A stretch of 9,602 nt of DNA from Bacteroidaceae bacterium (GCA_017961965.1 JAGCWG010000204.1:1-9602); one strand, 5' to 3'; numbered from the stretch's first letter, positions 1 through 7,162 are shown. Numbers and translations: made by a program. The notes: generated by a model not told the origin, from the letters alone.

Positions 1-998
1 ACCCTGACATCACGTTCAGCGACGACCCACTGAGAATGATGCGTTGCATACGATTTGCCACACAACTCAATTTTGACATTGAAGACGAGACATTCGAAGC
101 CTTGTCACGCAACAAGGAACGAATCAAGATAATCAGCGGAGAGAGAATAGCCGACGAGCTGAACAAGATAATGCTCTCCCCTACTCCTTCAAAGGGAATA
201 GTTGACCTCGAACGATGCGGGCTTCTCGACATCATCTTCCCTGAGCTTACTGCGCTGCAGGGCGTGGAGAAGAGAAACGGGAGGGCACACAAGGACAACT
301 TCTACCACACGCTTGAGGTGCTCGACAACGTAGCCAAGGCAACCGCTGGCAATGATTGGTGCAAGAACACCGAGGCGTTCGACGGAGACATCAAGGAACA
401 CGCACTATGGCTGCGCTGGGCAGCCATGCTCCACGACATCGGCAAACCTAAGTCAAAGAGATGGGACAATGTCATTGGATGGACGTTCCACAACCATAAC
501 GACATCGGCGAAAGGATGATTCCAAATATCTTCCGCAGAATGAAACTGCCGATGAACGAGAAGATGAAGTACGTGCAGAAACTCGTAGGACTTCACATGC
601 GCCCGATAGTCATAGCAGACGAGGAAGTGACCGACTCAGCCGTAAGACGACTCCTGTTTGAGGCAGGCGACGACATCGACGACCTCATGCTCCTCTGTAC
701 GGCAGACATAACGTCGAAGAACGCTGACAAGAAGCAACGATTCATCGACAACTTCCGACTCGTGCGACAGAAGCTCATCGACATCGAGGAGAAGGACAGA
801 ATACGCAACTTCCAGCCACCTGTAAGCGGCGAAGAGATAATGGAACTGTTCGCACTCAAGCCATGCCGTGAGATAGGAATACTCAAGACGGTCATCAAGG
901 ATGCCATCCTCGACGGAAAGATTCCTAACGAGCACGAACCTGCAAGGCAGCTACTGCTTGAGGAAGCAAGGAAACTCGGGCTTGAACCAAAAGTATAA
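1..998 (+). CDS. cca: CCA tRNA nucleotidyltransferase with HD domain (5' end missing)
   Basis: This enzyme adds or repairs the 3'-terminal CCA of tRNAs in the cytoplasm. The frame is open from base 3 and starts upstream of the window, so the nucleotidyl-transfer active site is not visible. The first visible residues, [19 protein letters not shown], are the conserved junction between the catalytic head and the RNA-binding neck of class II poly(A) polymerase/CCA-adding enzymes. An HD phosphohydrolase domain follows: the H of [10 protein letters not shown], the His-Asp pair in MLHDIGKP (bases 432-437), and [10 protein letters not shown]. In the family this domain has phosphatase/phosphodiesterase activity, and it is usual in Bacteroidales CCA enzymes. 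The internal ATG at 36 is not the real start, because the conserved frame continues upstream. The stop is TAA, 27 bp before the next gene. The assignment is firm; only the N-terminus is unknown. Confidence 0.93.
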   Translation, partial: PDITFSDDPLRMMRCIRFATQLNFDIEDETFEALSRNKERIKIISGERIADELNKIMLSPTPSKGIVDLERCGLLDIIFPELTALQGVEKRNGRAHKDNFYHTLEVLDNVAKATAGNDWCKNTEAFDGDIKEHALWLRWAAMLHDIGKPKSKRWDNVIGWTFHNHNDIGERMIPNIFRRMKLPMNEKMKYVQKLVGLHMRPIVIADEEVTDSAVRRLLFEAGDDIDDLMLLCTADITSKNADKKQRFIDNFRLVRQKLIDIEEKDRIRNFQPPVSGEEIMELFALKPCREIGILKTVIKDAILDGKIPNEHEPARQLLLEEARKLGLEPKV

Positions 999-1025
999 AT
1001 CAACTAAAACCCAAGGATAAAACGT

Positions 1026-2147
1026 ATGAAACTATTTACGACATTAATGTGCGGAGCTGCTTTACTGGCACAAAGCGCATTTGCACAGACATCAAAACAG
1101 GACGTTCTCAACAAGATTGAGAAGGTCAACGACTACTGGCAGAGCCACAACACACCAAAGTGCCGTGGTTTCTGGGACAATGCTGCATACTTCACAGGCA
1201 ATCAAGCCGTGTATGAGCTCACAGGCAAGCAGCAGTATCTCGACTACGCCATCACATGGGCAGAGTACAACAACTGGAAAGGCGCAACACAGACAGACAG
1301 GAACAAATGGAGATATTCCACATACGGTGAAGGAATGGATTGGGTTCTCTTTGCCGACTGGCAGATATGCTTTCAGGTTTACATCGACCTATACAAGGAT
1401 TAGCACCGTGCTGAACGCCTTGAGGGGTGCCTTGAGGTGATGTGCTATCAGGCAAAGACAGACAAGAAGGATTACTGGTGGTGGGCAGATGCCCTCTACA
1501 TGGGTATGCCTGTCTTCTCCAAGCTCTATACGGTCACTCACGACCAGAAGTTGCTCGACAAGCAGTATGAGTGCTTCCGCTGGACAGATTCACTTCTCTT
1601 CGACACCGAGGAACAGCTCTACTACCGTGACGGCAAGTACGTCTATCCAAAGGTAAAGACAAGCTGCAACGGCGGCAAGAGCTTCTGGGCACGTGGTGCA
1701 GGATGGGTACTTGCAGGACTTGCAAAGGTTATTCAGGACCTTCCAAAGGATTGCAAATACCGTCCATTCTACATTGACCGCTTCAAGAAGCTTGCAGCAG
1801 GTGTTGCCAAGTGTCAGCAGGAAGGCGGCTACTGGAGTCGCTCAATGCTCTGCGAGGGTGACGCTCCTGGTTACGAGACATCAGGCACAGCCTTCTTCAC
1901 CTACGGATTGCTCTGGGGCGTGAACAACGGCATTCTTCCAGCCAAGACATACAAGCCAACCATCGACAAGGCATGGAAGTACCTCACAGAAGTAGCACTC
2001 CAGCCAGACGGCAGCATCGGCTACGTACAGCCAATAGGTGAGAAACCTGACCCAACAAAGACGGTAAACGCCAAGAGTCAGGCACCTTTCGGTACAGGAG
2101 CATGGCTGCTCGCCGCAACGGAATACTACAAGTCAATTAAAAATTAA
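1026..2147 (+). pseudogene. GH105 unsaturated rhamnogalacturonyl/glucuronyl hydrolase, interrupted by in-frame TAG
   Basis: GH105 enzymes (YteR/YesR type) hydrolyse the unsaturated uronic acid that polysaccharide lyases leave at oligosaccharide ends, usually in pectin or related glycan breakdown. The N-terminus is a signal peptide, MKLFTTLMCGAALLAQSAFA, cleaved before Q21, so the product would be periplasmic or exported. The reading frame carries TAG at 1401-1403 (codon 126) and continues in the same frame to TAA at 2145-2147, 373 codons in all, a normal family length. The downstream half holds the active site: WWWADALYM with the likely catalytic Asp155, and FWARGAGW with W221 and R223. The 125-residue upstream product therefore lacks the catalytic core, and the downstream part (possible GTG 1437 or ATG 1440) lacks a signal peptide. 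Nothing else is damaged, so the lesion is recent, a sequencing error, or read through. The last residues (SIKN) and the stop lie in an A/T heptad repeat. Confidence 0.85.
1401..1403 (+). other. Premature amber codon in the GH105 gene
   Basis: TAG interrupts an otherwise continuous GH105 frame between YIDLYKD and HRAERLEG. No base is gained or lost: both sides are in the same frame and the motif spacing looks normal. One substitution from GAG, AAG or CAG would explain it. The other complete genes in the window stop with TAA, or TGA for nadD, so nothing here indicates general recoding of TAG. Confidence 0.85.
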
Positions 2148-2226
2148 AAATTAAGAATTAAGGACTAAGCGAAGCGGGCTCACTGACCGTAGCGAAGTAA
2201 TTAATAGTTAGAATTAAGACTTAAAG
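2134..2226. repeat. Intergenic A/T heptad repeat between GH105 gene and sppA
   Basis: Five 7-bp units follow each other from 2136 to 2170: ATTAAAA, ATTAAAA, ATTAAGA, ATTAAGG and ACTAAGC. A G/C-richer core follows with two copies of AGCGAAG (2168-2174 and 2191-2197). A second A/T block to 2226 has TTA at spacings of 7, 6 and 7. The first units overlap the GH105 reading frame and supply its stop codon. Function unknown. The remaining gap up to sppA (2227-2315) holds a small AGCC/GGCT hairpin (about 2245-2258) and only a poor -7 match, AATATTTG. Confidence 0.7.
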
Positions 2227-2315
2227 CAATATTTGACTATAGCATAGCCATCCTTGGCTCTGCCGTAGTCCCCCAAAAGAAAAAGACCAAAATAAAACAA
2301 AAAAACGAATTAAAA

Positions 2316-4106
2316 ATGAAATCATTTCTTAAGTACGTCCTCGCAACAGTCGTAGGACTTTTCGTAACAGGAATTATCTTTTCTATCCTTTCAATCCTCT
2401 CACTTGTCGGAATGGCAAGCATGTCAAGCGTAAAGCCAGACATCGAGGACAACTCAGTACTCGTAATCAAGCTCAACGGAACAATCTCGGAGCGTAAGCA
2501 GGACAATCCTCTCGCCTTCCTCACAAGCGGTTCAATGGACAGCGGCATTGCACTTGACGAGTTGCTCACAGCCATCAAGAATGCAAAGGACAACGAGAAC
2601 GTGAAAGGTATCTACATAGAGGCAGGTTCGTCAGTAAGTGCCACACCAGCTGCCGTACAGGAAATACGCAAGCAGCTTGAGGACTTCAAGAAGAGCGGCA
2701 AGTTCATCCTCGCATACGGTGAGACATACACCCTCGGCAGCTACTACATCAGCTCCGTTGCCGACTCAGTAGTCATCAACCCACAGGGTATCATCGACTG
2801 GAGAGGTATGGCAATGCAGACAATGTACTACAAGGACCTTCTCGACAAGCTCGGCGTGAAGATGCAGATTGTCAAGGTAGGTACTTACAAGTCAGCCGTT
2901 GAGCCATACATCCTCAACGACATGAGCGAGGCAAACCGTGAGCAGCTCACAGTTCTCAGCAACGAGATGTGGGGCGAGATGACAGCAGCAGTAAGCAAGT
3001 CACGCAAGATTAGCGTTGAGAAGCTCAACGAATATGCTGACTCACTCATCACATTTGCCGACCCAACTGTGTACAAGAAGTACAAGATGGTTGACAAGCT
3101 CGCATTCTCTGACGAGGTGCCACAGATTATCGCCAACATGATGAAGATTGACGACGTGGACGACTATAACACAGTATCAGTATCTGACATGGCTGCCGTA
3201 ACAGGCAATGAGCCAAAGGACCCAAGCGGCAACATCATCGCCGTTTACTACGCAACTGGTGAAATCGTACAGGAGGCTTCAACAACTTCATTCGCACAGG
3301 ATGAGCAGATAGTAGGCGAAAAGGTAATCAAGGACCTCAAGGAACTTGCCGAAGACGAGGACGTGAAGGCAGTCGTTCTCCGCGTCAACTCTCCTGGTGG
3401 TAGCGCTTACGCATCAGAGCAGATATGGCATCAGGTCATGAACATCAAGGCAGAGAAGCCAATCATAGTGTCAATGGGCGGATACGCAGCAAGCGGTGGC
3501 TACTACATCAGTTGTGCAGCCGACTGGATTGTTGCCGAACCTAACACACTCACAGGAAGTATCGGAATCTTCGGTATGTTCCCAGAAGCATCAGAGCTTA
3601 TCAACGACAAGCTCGGCGTTCATGCAGCAACAGTAAAGACAAACCTCCACTCTGACTTCGGCGACCTCACTCGTCCACAGACAGAGAGCGAGCACAATAT
3701 CCTTCAGGCATACGTCAACCGTGGTTACGAACTCTTCACCAAGCGTTGTGCCGACGGACGTAAGATGAAGCAGAATGACATAAAGGCTATCGGCGAGGGA
3801 CGCGTATGGACAGGCGCTCACGCCAAGAAGATTGGCCTTGTTGACCAGCTCGGAGGTATTGACGATGCCATCGCAGTTGCCAAGAAGCGTGCCAAGGTTG
3901 ACAAGTGTACCGTCATTGCTTATCCAGCACAAAAGGGTATGTTTGAAGACCTCCTCAATGATGCTGTCAACACAGATTCCTATGCTGACGGCAAGATTAA
4001 GGAACTCATGGGCGACTACTACTTCATGTTCTCAAACATCAAGAACCTGAAGGGCAAGTCAAACATTCAGGCAAGCATGCCATACTATCTCATGTTTAAC
4101 CTCTAA
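2316..4106 (+). CDS. sppA: Signal peptide peptidase SppA, long (67 kDa) type
   Basis: SppA is a membrane-anchored serine protease that degrades signal peptides left in the membrane after secretion, and other membrane-embedded peptides. At 596 residues this is the long form with two tandem S49 domains, close to the E. coli protein (618). One hydrophobic helix near residues 6-33 anchors it, with the bulk on the periplasmic side. The catalytic dyad is visible: Lys192 in GTYKSAVEPY of the N-terminal half, and Ser393 in GGYAASGGYYIS of the C-terminal half. Their spacing (201) nearly equals that of E. coli K209/S409. RVNSPGGSAYASE is the oxyanion-side motif. ATG 2316 is chosen because the anchor follows directly. 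The stop is 41 bp before lpxK, and the genes are probably cotranscribed, which groups envelope functions. No clear promoter is seen. Confidence 0.95.
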   Translation: MKSFLKYVLATVVGLFVTGIIFSILSILSLVGMASMSSVKPDIEDNSVLVIKLNGTISERKQDNPLAFLTSGSMDSGIALDELLTAIKNAKDNENVKGIYIEAGSSVSATPAAVQEIRKQLEDFKKSGKFILAYGETYTLGSYYISSVADSVVINPQGIIDWRGMAMQTMYYKDLLDKLGVKMQIVKVGTYKSAVEPYILNDMSEANREQLTVLSNEMWGEMTAAVSKSRKISVEKLNEYADSLITFADPTVYKKYKMVDKLAFSDEVPQIIANMMKIDDVDDYNTVSVSDMAAVTGNEPKDPSGNIIAVYYATGEIVQEASTTSFAQDEQIVGEKVIKDLKELAEDEDVKAVVLRVNSPGGSAYASEQIWHQVMNIKAEKPIIVSMGGYAASGGYYISCAADWIVAEPNTLTGSIGIFGMFPEASELINDKLGVHAATVKTNLHSDFGDLTRPQTESEHNILQAYVNRGYELFTKRCADGRKMKQNDIKAIGEGRVWTGAHAKKIGLVDQLGGIDDAIAVAKKRAKVDKCTVIAYPAQKGMFEDLLNDAVNTDSYADGKIKELMGDYYFMFSNIKNLKGKSNIQASMPYYLMFNL

Positions 4107-4108
4107 CG

Positions 4109-4128
4109 GCTTGCCACACCCGGCAGGC
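4109..4128 (+). other. Small hairpin between sppA and lpxK
   Basis: GCTTGCC (4109-4115) pairs with GGCAGGC (4122-4128), including one G-U pair, around a 6-nt loop ACACCC. It begins 2 nt after the sppA stop. There is no T run after it, so it is not a standard intrinsic terminator. It could tune mRNA stability between the two genes or be accidental. Confidence 0.3.
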
Positions 4129-4147
4129 ACAACCATAAATTGATAAA

Positions 4148-5242
4148 GTGGAAGGAGATCATATAAAGACTCACGCTTACCTTGCTCCGCTCGCATGGCT
4201 TTACGCTGCGGCAACAAGTGTAAGAAACTTCATGTTTGAGACGGGAATACTAAAGTCAAAGTCTTACGACATTCCTATCATAAGTATCGGTAACATAACC
4301 GTGGGGGGTACAGGCAAGACCCCCCACACAGAATATATCATACGACTCTTGCAGGACAAGAACCAAGTGGCTGTGCTGAGTCGCGGATACAAGAGAAAAA
4401 GCAAGGGATTCGTACTCGCAGAGACGAACACGCCAATGAGCATGATAGGCGACGAGCCTTACCAGATGAAGAAGAAGTTTCCCAACATACTCATGGCAGT
4501 TGACAAGGATCGCTGTGAGGCAATAGAGAAACTGACAGCACCAGAGATGAAGCCGGAGGTTGACGTGATACTCCTCGACGACGGCTACCAGTACAGATAC
4601 GTACAGCCGGGCATGAACATACTCCTGACGGATTATCACCGACTGATATGTTTCGACAAGGTGCTTCCTGCTGGTCGCCTTCGTGAACCTAAGCGAGGAC
4701 AGAACAGAGCCGACGTGGTAATCGTGACCAAGTGCCCTGCCAACATCACACCGATGGAGATGCACGGCATTTCGAGGTCACTCGACCTTGAGAGCTGGCA
4801 ACAGATATTCTTCACCACATTCGTCTATGGCAATCCATACAGGATGGATGACAACACGCAAACCATCACTCTCGACGAACTTGCACAGAAGGACATACTA
4901 CTCGTCACGGGCATTGCGTCACCAGAGCAGATGGAGTACGACCTCAAGAAGCTTGGCATCAAGTTTGAGGCAATGCACTTCCCCGACCATCACGACTTCA
5001 CGGCAGAGGAGAAAAGCAGAATCAAGGAGCGCAGCCGCGACAAGATTATCCTCATGACCGAGAAGGACGCTGCAAGGATAGAGGGCACGTTCGGCGAAGA
5101 GTCATCAAGGGTTTATGTACTGCCAGTGGAAGTGGAGTTCCTCGGCGACAAGGACGACCTCGACTTCAACAAGATAATAAAGAGCTACGTGAGCAAGAAC
5201 TCACGCAACAGCATACTTTCAAAAAACAGAATAAAAAGATAA
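4148..5242 (+). CDS. lpxK: Tetraacyldisaccharide 4'-kinase LpxK
   Basis: LpxK uses ATP to phosphorylate the 4' position of the lipid A disaccharide at the inner face of the cytoplasmic membrane, the sixth step of lipid A synthesis. The Walker A loop is GNITVGGTGKTPH (G48-H60, Lys57). The family signatures SRGYKRKSKGF (78-88) and the Walker B-like ILLDDGYQYR (D144, D145) follow, then LPAGRLREP. The usual family form of the last Walker B part is DDxxQHR, and here Tyr149 stands at the His position. The N-terminal stretch around residues 10-30 is the membrane-facing helix. The start is GTG 4148, since the homologous N-terminus (IKTHAYLAPLAWLY) begins right after it and no in-frame ATG occurs before codon 29. 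Length 364 is normal. The stop overlaps the gmk start by one base (TAATG), implying translational coupling. Confidence 0.95.
   Translation: MEGDHIKTHAYLAPLAWLYAAATSVRNFMFETGILKSKSYDIPIISIGNITVGGTGKTPHTEYIIRLLQDKNQVAVLSRGYKRKSKGFVLAETNTPMSMIGDEPYQMKKKFPNILMAVDKDRCEAIEKLTAPEMKPEVDVILLDDGYQYRYVQPGMNILLTDYHRLICFDKVLPAGRLREPKRGQNRADVVIVTKCPANITPMEMHGISRSLDLESWQQIFFTTFVYGNPYRMDDNTQTITLDELAQKDILLVTGIASPEQMEYDLKKLGIKFEAMHFPDHHDFTAEEKSRIKERSRDKIILMTEKDAARIEGTFGEESSRVYVLPVEVEFLGDKDDLDFNKIIKSYVSKNSRNSILSKNRIKR
4301..4327. other. Perfect inverted repeat inside the LpxK Walker A codons
   Basis: GTGGGGGGT (4301-4309) and ACCCCCCAC (4319-4327) are exact reverse complements around a 9-nt loop. They encode the V52-H60 part of the P-loop. 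Much of the symmetry follows from the Gly-Gly and Thr-Pro codons, but the use of GGG and CCC is unlike the GGC and CCA common around it. A 9-bp G/C stem this near the start could slow ribosomes or be chance. Confidence 0.5.
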
Positions 5243-5811
5243 TGGAAGGTAAACTTATCATTCTTGCCGCACCATCAGGTAGCGGAAAATCAACAATAGT
5301 AAAGTATCTCATGGAGAACGAAGACCTCAACCTTCACTTCTCCATCTCTGCCACTTCACGTGCACCACGTGGCACAGAGAAGAACGGCGTCGAATACTTC
5401 TTCATGACACCTGATGAGTTCCGCAGCCACATAGATGCTGGCGACTTCATCGAGTACGAGGAGGTTTATACAGACAAGTTCTACGGAACACTCAAGTCAC
5501 AGGTTGACGCACAGCTCGCAGCAGGTGAGAACGTCATCTTCGACGTTGACGTGAAGGGTGCCATGAGCATCAAGAAGCTCTATGGCAAGCGTGCACTCAG
5601 CATGTTCATCCAGCCACCAAGCATCGAGGAGCTTCGCATCCGTCTCGAAGGACGCGGCACAGATGCACCAGAAGTCATTGAGCAACGACTTGCCAAGGCA
5701 GAATACGAGCTTTCTTTTGCCGACAAGTTTGACGAGGTCGTTGTCAACGACAACCTTGAGATTGCCGAAGTAGAGGCAGAATCCCTCATCGAGGACTTCT
5801 TAGAGGAGTAA
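5242..5811 (+). CDS. gmk: Guanylate kinase
   Basis: Gmk phosphorylates GMP (and dGMP) to GDP with ATP, an essential cytosolic step of guanine nucleotide synthesis and recycling. The P-loop is APSGSGKST (residues 10-18, Lys16). The GMP-binding segment follows: SATSRAPRGTEKNGVEYFF with the family's Ser, Arg and Tyr ligands, then FIEYEEVYTDKFYGT. FDVDVKGAMSIKK is the Walker B region, and GRGTDAPEVIEQRL is the lid. Length 189 is in the usual range for bacterial Gmk (about 185-210). The ATG at 5242 shares one base with the lpxK stop, so expression is probably coupled. From memory, Bacteroides has gmk between yicC and nadD and a purine nucleoside phosphorylase gene at this spot after lpxK. Here gmk occupies that spot, and yicC and nadD have only a repeat element between them. 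Confidence 0.96.
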   Translation: MEGKLIILAAPSGSGKSTIVKYLMENEDLNLHFSISATSRAPRGTEKNGVEYFFMTPDEFRSHIDAGDFIEYEEVYTDKFYGTLKSQVDAQLAAGENVIFDVDVKGAMSIKKLYGKRALSMFIQPPSIEELRIRLEGRGTDAPEVIEQRLAKAEYELSFADKFDEVVVNDNLEIAEVEAESLIEDFLEE

Positions 5812-5816
5812 GGTAA

Positions 5817-5946
5817 GGCCCCCTCCCGACCTCCCCGAGGGGAGGAGAAAGATACCGACAGAGTAAAAGTTAAAAAATAATAGTTAAAGCACCGCCCCCC
5901 CTTGCCCGGATGGCGTTCTCCCCTCAGGGGGAGTTAGAGGGGGGCC
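5817..5946. repeat. G/C-rich inverted-repeat element between gmk and thiL
   Basis: The left arm (5817-5847, beginning GGCCCCCTCCC) and right arm (5918-5946, ending GAGGGGGGCC) are imperfect reverse complements about 30 bp long. Each arm carries its own small palindrome: CTCCCCGAGGGGAG at 5831-5844, and CTCCCC/GGGGAG around TCAG at 5918-5933. The interior holds A/T heptads (GTTAAAA, AATAATA, GTTAAAG at 5869-5889) and a C7 run. The element resembles the CTCCCC...GGGGAG intergenic repeats I remember from Prevotella-like genomes. It has no coding capacity, so it would be non-autonomous if mobile. It fills the gap from 6 bp after the gmk stop to the base before the thiL GTG. Confidence 0.7.
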
Positions 5947-7017
5947 GTGCCTCCTTATATGGAAATAGCATCACTCGGTGAGTTCGGCCTCATTGACCGC
6001 CTCACAAAAAACATAGAACTGAAGAACAGCACATCCAAGCTTGGTGCTGGCGACGACTGCGCCATCATAGCACCAACAGAGGGCATGGAGACACTCGTCA
6101 CTACAGACATGCTCATGGAAGGCGTACACTTCGACCTCACATACATACCGATGAAGCACCTCGGCTACAAGAGCGCACAGGTCAACTTCAGCGACATCTA
6201 CGCCATGGGCGGAATGCCTAAGCAGATTACCGTGAGCATTGCACTCAGCAAGCGTTTCAAGGTGGAAGACCTTGAAGACTTCTACGAAGGCTTGCAAGCA
6301 GCATGCGAACAGCACGGAGTAGATATCGTCGGTGGTGACACTTGTTCATCACGCACAGGACTTGCCATCAGCATCACCTGCATCGGTGAGGTAGAAGCAG
6401 GCAAAGCCATCCGTCGTGACGGAGCAAAGGAGACAGACATCATCTGCGTGAGCGGTGACCTCGGTGCTGCCTACATGGGTTTCCAGCTTCTCGAACGTGA
6501 GAAACAGGTTTACTACAAGCAGATAGAGAATGCCAAGACAGATGCAGAGAAGATGGCAATATCACAACCTGACTTCTCTGGCAAGGAATACCTCCTTGAG
6601 CGTCAGATGAAGCCAGAGGCACGTCGTGACATCATCCTCAAGCTCCGTGAGGCAGGCATCCACCCAACAGCCATGATGGACATCAGCGATGGCCTCAGCA
6701 GCGAGCTTATGCACATCTGCAAGGACAGCAAGGTGGGTTGTCGTGTATATGAGGAACGCATCCCTATCGACTACCAGACAGCCGTCATGTCGGAGGAGAT
6801 GAACATGAACCTCTCCACTGCCGCCCTCAATGGTGGCGAAGATTACGAACTTCTCTTCACCGTACCTATTGCCGACCACGACAAGATAGAGCAGATGGAA
6901 GGCGTCAAGGAGATTGGCTACATCACCAAGGAAAGCCTCGGCACAGCCCTCATCACACGTGACGGCAACGAATTCGAGCTAAAAGCTCAAGGATGGAATC
7001 CGCTGAAGGAGGAATAA
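5947..7017 (+). CDS. thiL: Thiamine-phosphate kinase ThiL
   Basis: ThiL phosphorylates thiamine monophosphate to thiamine pyrophosphate, the active cofactor, in the cytosol. It belongs to the PurM/SelD ATP-binding superfamily. Numbering from the GTG, visible motifs are GAGDDCAII (33-41), TTDMLMEGVHF (52-62), VNFSDIYAMGG (79-89), GGDTCSS (129-135), the later MMDISDGLSSE, and NGGEDYELLF near the C-terminus. The acidic GDD, TTD, SD and GGD residues are the Mg-ATP ligands of the family. Length is 356 from GTG 5947 or 352 from ATG 5959. The conserved sequence begins at MEIASLGEFGLIDRL, which favours ATG 5959. The GTG directly abuts the upstream repeat, and the purine-rich GAGGGGGG end of that repeat lies just upstream. 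Transcription could come from upstream through the repeat. A strong terminator follows 42 bp after the stop. Confidence 0.95.
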   Translation: MPPYMEIASLGEFGLIDRLTKNIELKNSTSKLGAGDDCAIIAPTEGMETLVTTDMLMEGVHFDLTYIPMKHLGYKSAQVNFSDIYAMGGMPKQITVSIALSKRFKVEDLEDFYEGLQAACEQHGVDIVGGDTCSSRTGLAISITCIGEVEAGKAIRRDGAKETDIICVSGDLGAAYMGFQLLEREKQVYYKQIENAKTDAEKMAISQPDFSGKEYLLERQMKPEARRDIILKLREAGIHPTAMMDISDGLSSELMHICKDSKVGCRVYEERIPIDYQTAVMSEEMNMNLSTAALNGGEDYELLFTVPIADHDKIEQMEGVKEIGYITKESLGTALITRDGNEFELKAQGWNPLKEE

Positions 7018-7026
7018 ACCTTCGGA

Positions 7027-7047
7027 GTTAAGAGTTAAGAATTAAGA
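7027..7047. repeat. Three A/T heptads after thiL
   Basis: GTTAAGA, GTTAAGA and ATTAAGA follow each other exactly (7027-7033, 7034-7040, 7041-7047), beginning 10 bp after the thiL stop. They match the heptads between the GH105 gene and sppA (ATTAAGA). Function unknown. Confidence 0.65.
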
Positions 7048-7058
7048 TTTTATAGTAC

Positions 7059-7098
7059 ACAAATAACGCAGAGAACCAAATGTCTCTGCGTTATTTGT
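7059..7098 (+). terminator. Intrinsic terminator, probably bidirectional
   Basis: ACAAATAACGCAGAGA (7059-7074) and TCTCTGCGTTATTTGT (7083-7098) form a perfect 16-bp stem with an 8-nt loop. Transcripts from the left then meet TTTTA (7098-7102), and the A-rich base of the stem gives a U-rich tail. It ends the thiL transcript. On the opposite strand the stem also ends in U-rich sequence, so it can stop transcripts arriving from nadD. It lies between two convergent genes, where such two-way terminators are common. Confidence 0.85.
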
Positions 7099-7162
7099 TT
7101 TACGACCATTTAACACCTGTTAAACGACCGTTTAACGACTATTAAACATTTCCTAAACGATT
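7097..7162. repeat. Six tandem 11-bp units, resembling an OmpR/PhoB-type binding array
   Basis: The six units are GTTTTACGACC, ATTTAACACCT, GTTAAACGACC, GTTTAACGACT, ATTAAACATTT and CCTAAACGATT, with no gaps. The rough consensus is a 7-mer RTTWAAC plus a 4-bp GACY spacer. Eleven bp is about one helical turn, so all units face the same side of the DNA. Seven plus four is the layout of E. coli PhoB boxes, and TTWAAC at 11-bp spacing resembles the Bacillus PhoP box. Because TTTAAC and GTTAAA are reverse complements, the array can also be read as overlapping inverted repeats. No gene is obviously downstream on either strand. The repeat is seen directly; the regulator idea is inference. Confidence 0.6.

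Noticed and set aside
36..41. ATG 36/39 as the start of the first gene
   Set aside because: The frame is open upstream, and the residues before it ([11 protein letters not shown]) belong to the conserved CCA-enzyme core.
1026..2147. Frameshift as the cause of the GH105 break
   Set aside because: Both halves are in the same frame with sense codons up to and after the TAG, so it is a nonsense codon, not an indel.
1026..2147. Genome-wide TAG recoding
   Set aside because: The six other complete genes and cca end in TAA or TGA, no other in-frame TAG occurs in them, and no phage genes are present.
2237..2593. 118-codon open frame on - over the sppA start
   Set aside because: It overlaps the conserved sppA N-terminus, its product has no recognisable features, and no promoter is seen.
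4152..4165. AAGGAGAT followed by ATA as the true lpxK start
   Set aside because: Shine-Dalgarno use is weak in this group, ATA starts are very rare, and the GTG upstream gives a family-like N-terminus.
7097..7162. CRISPR array
   Set aside because: The units are 11 bp with 4-bp spacers and no unique spacers, and no cas genes are near.
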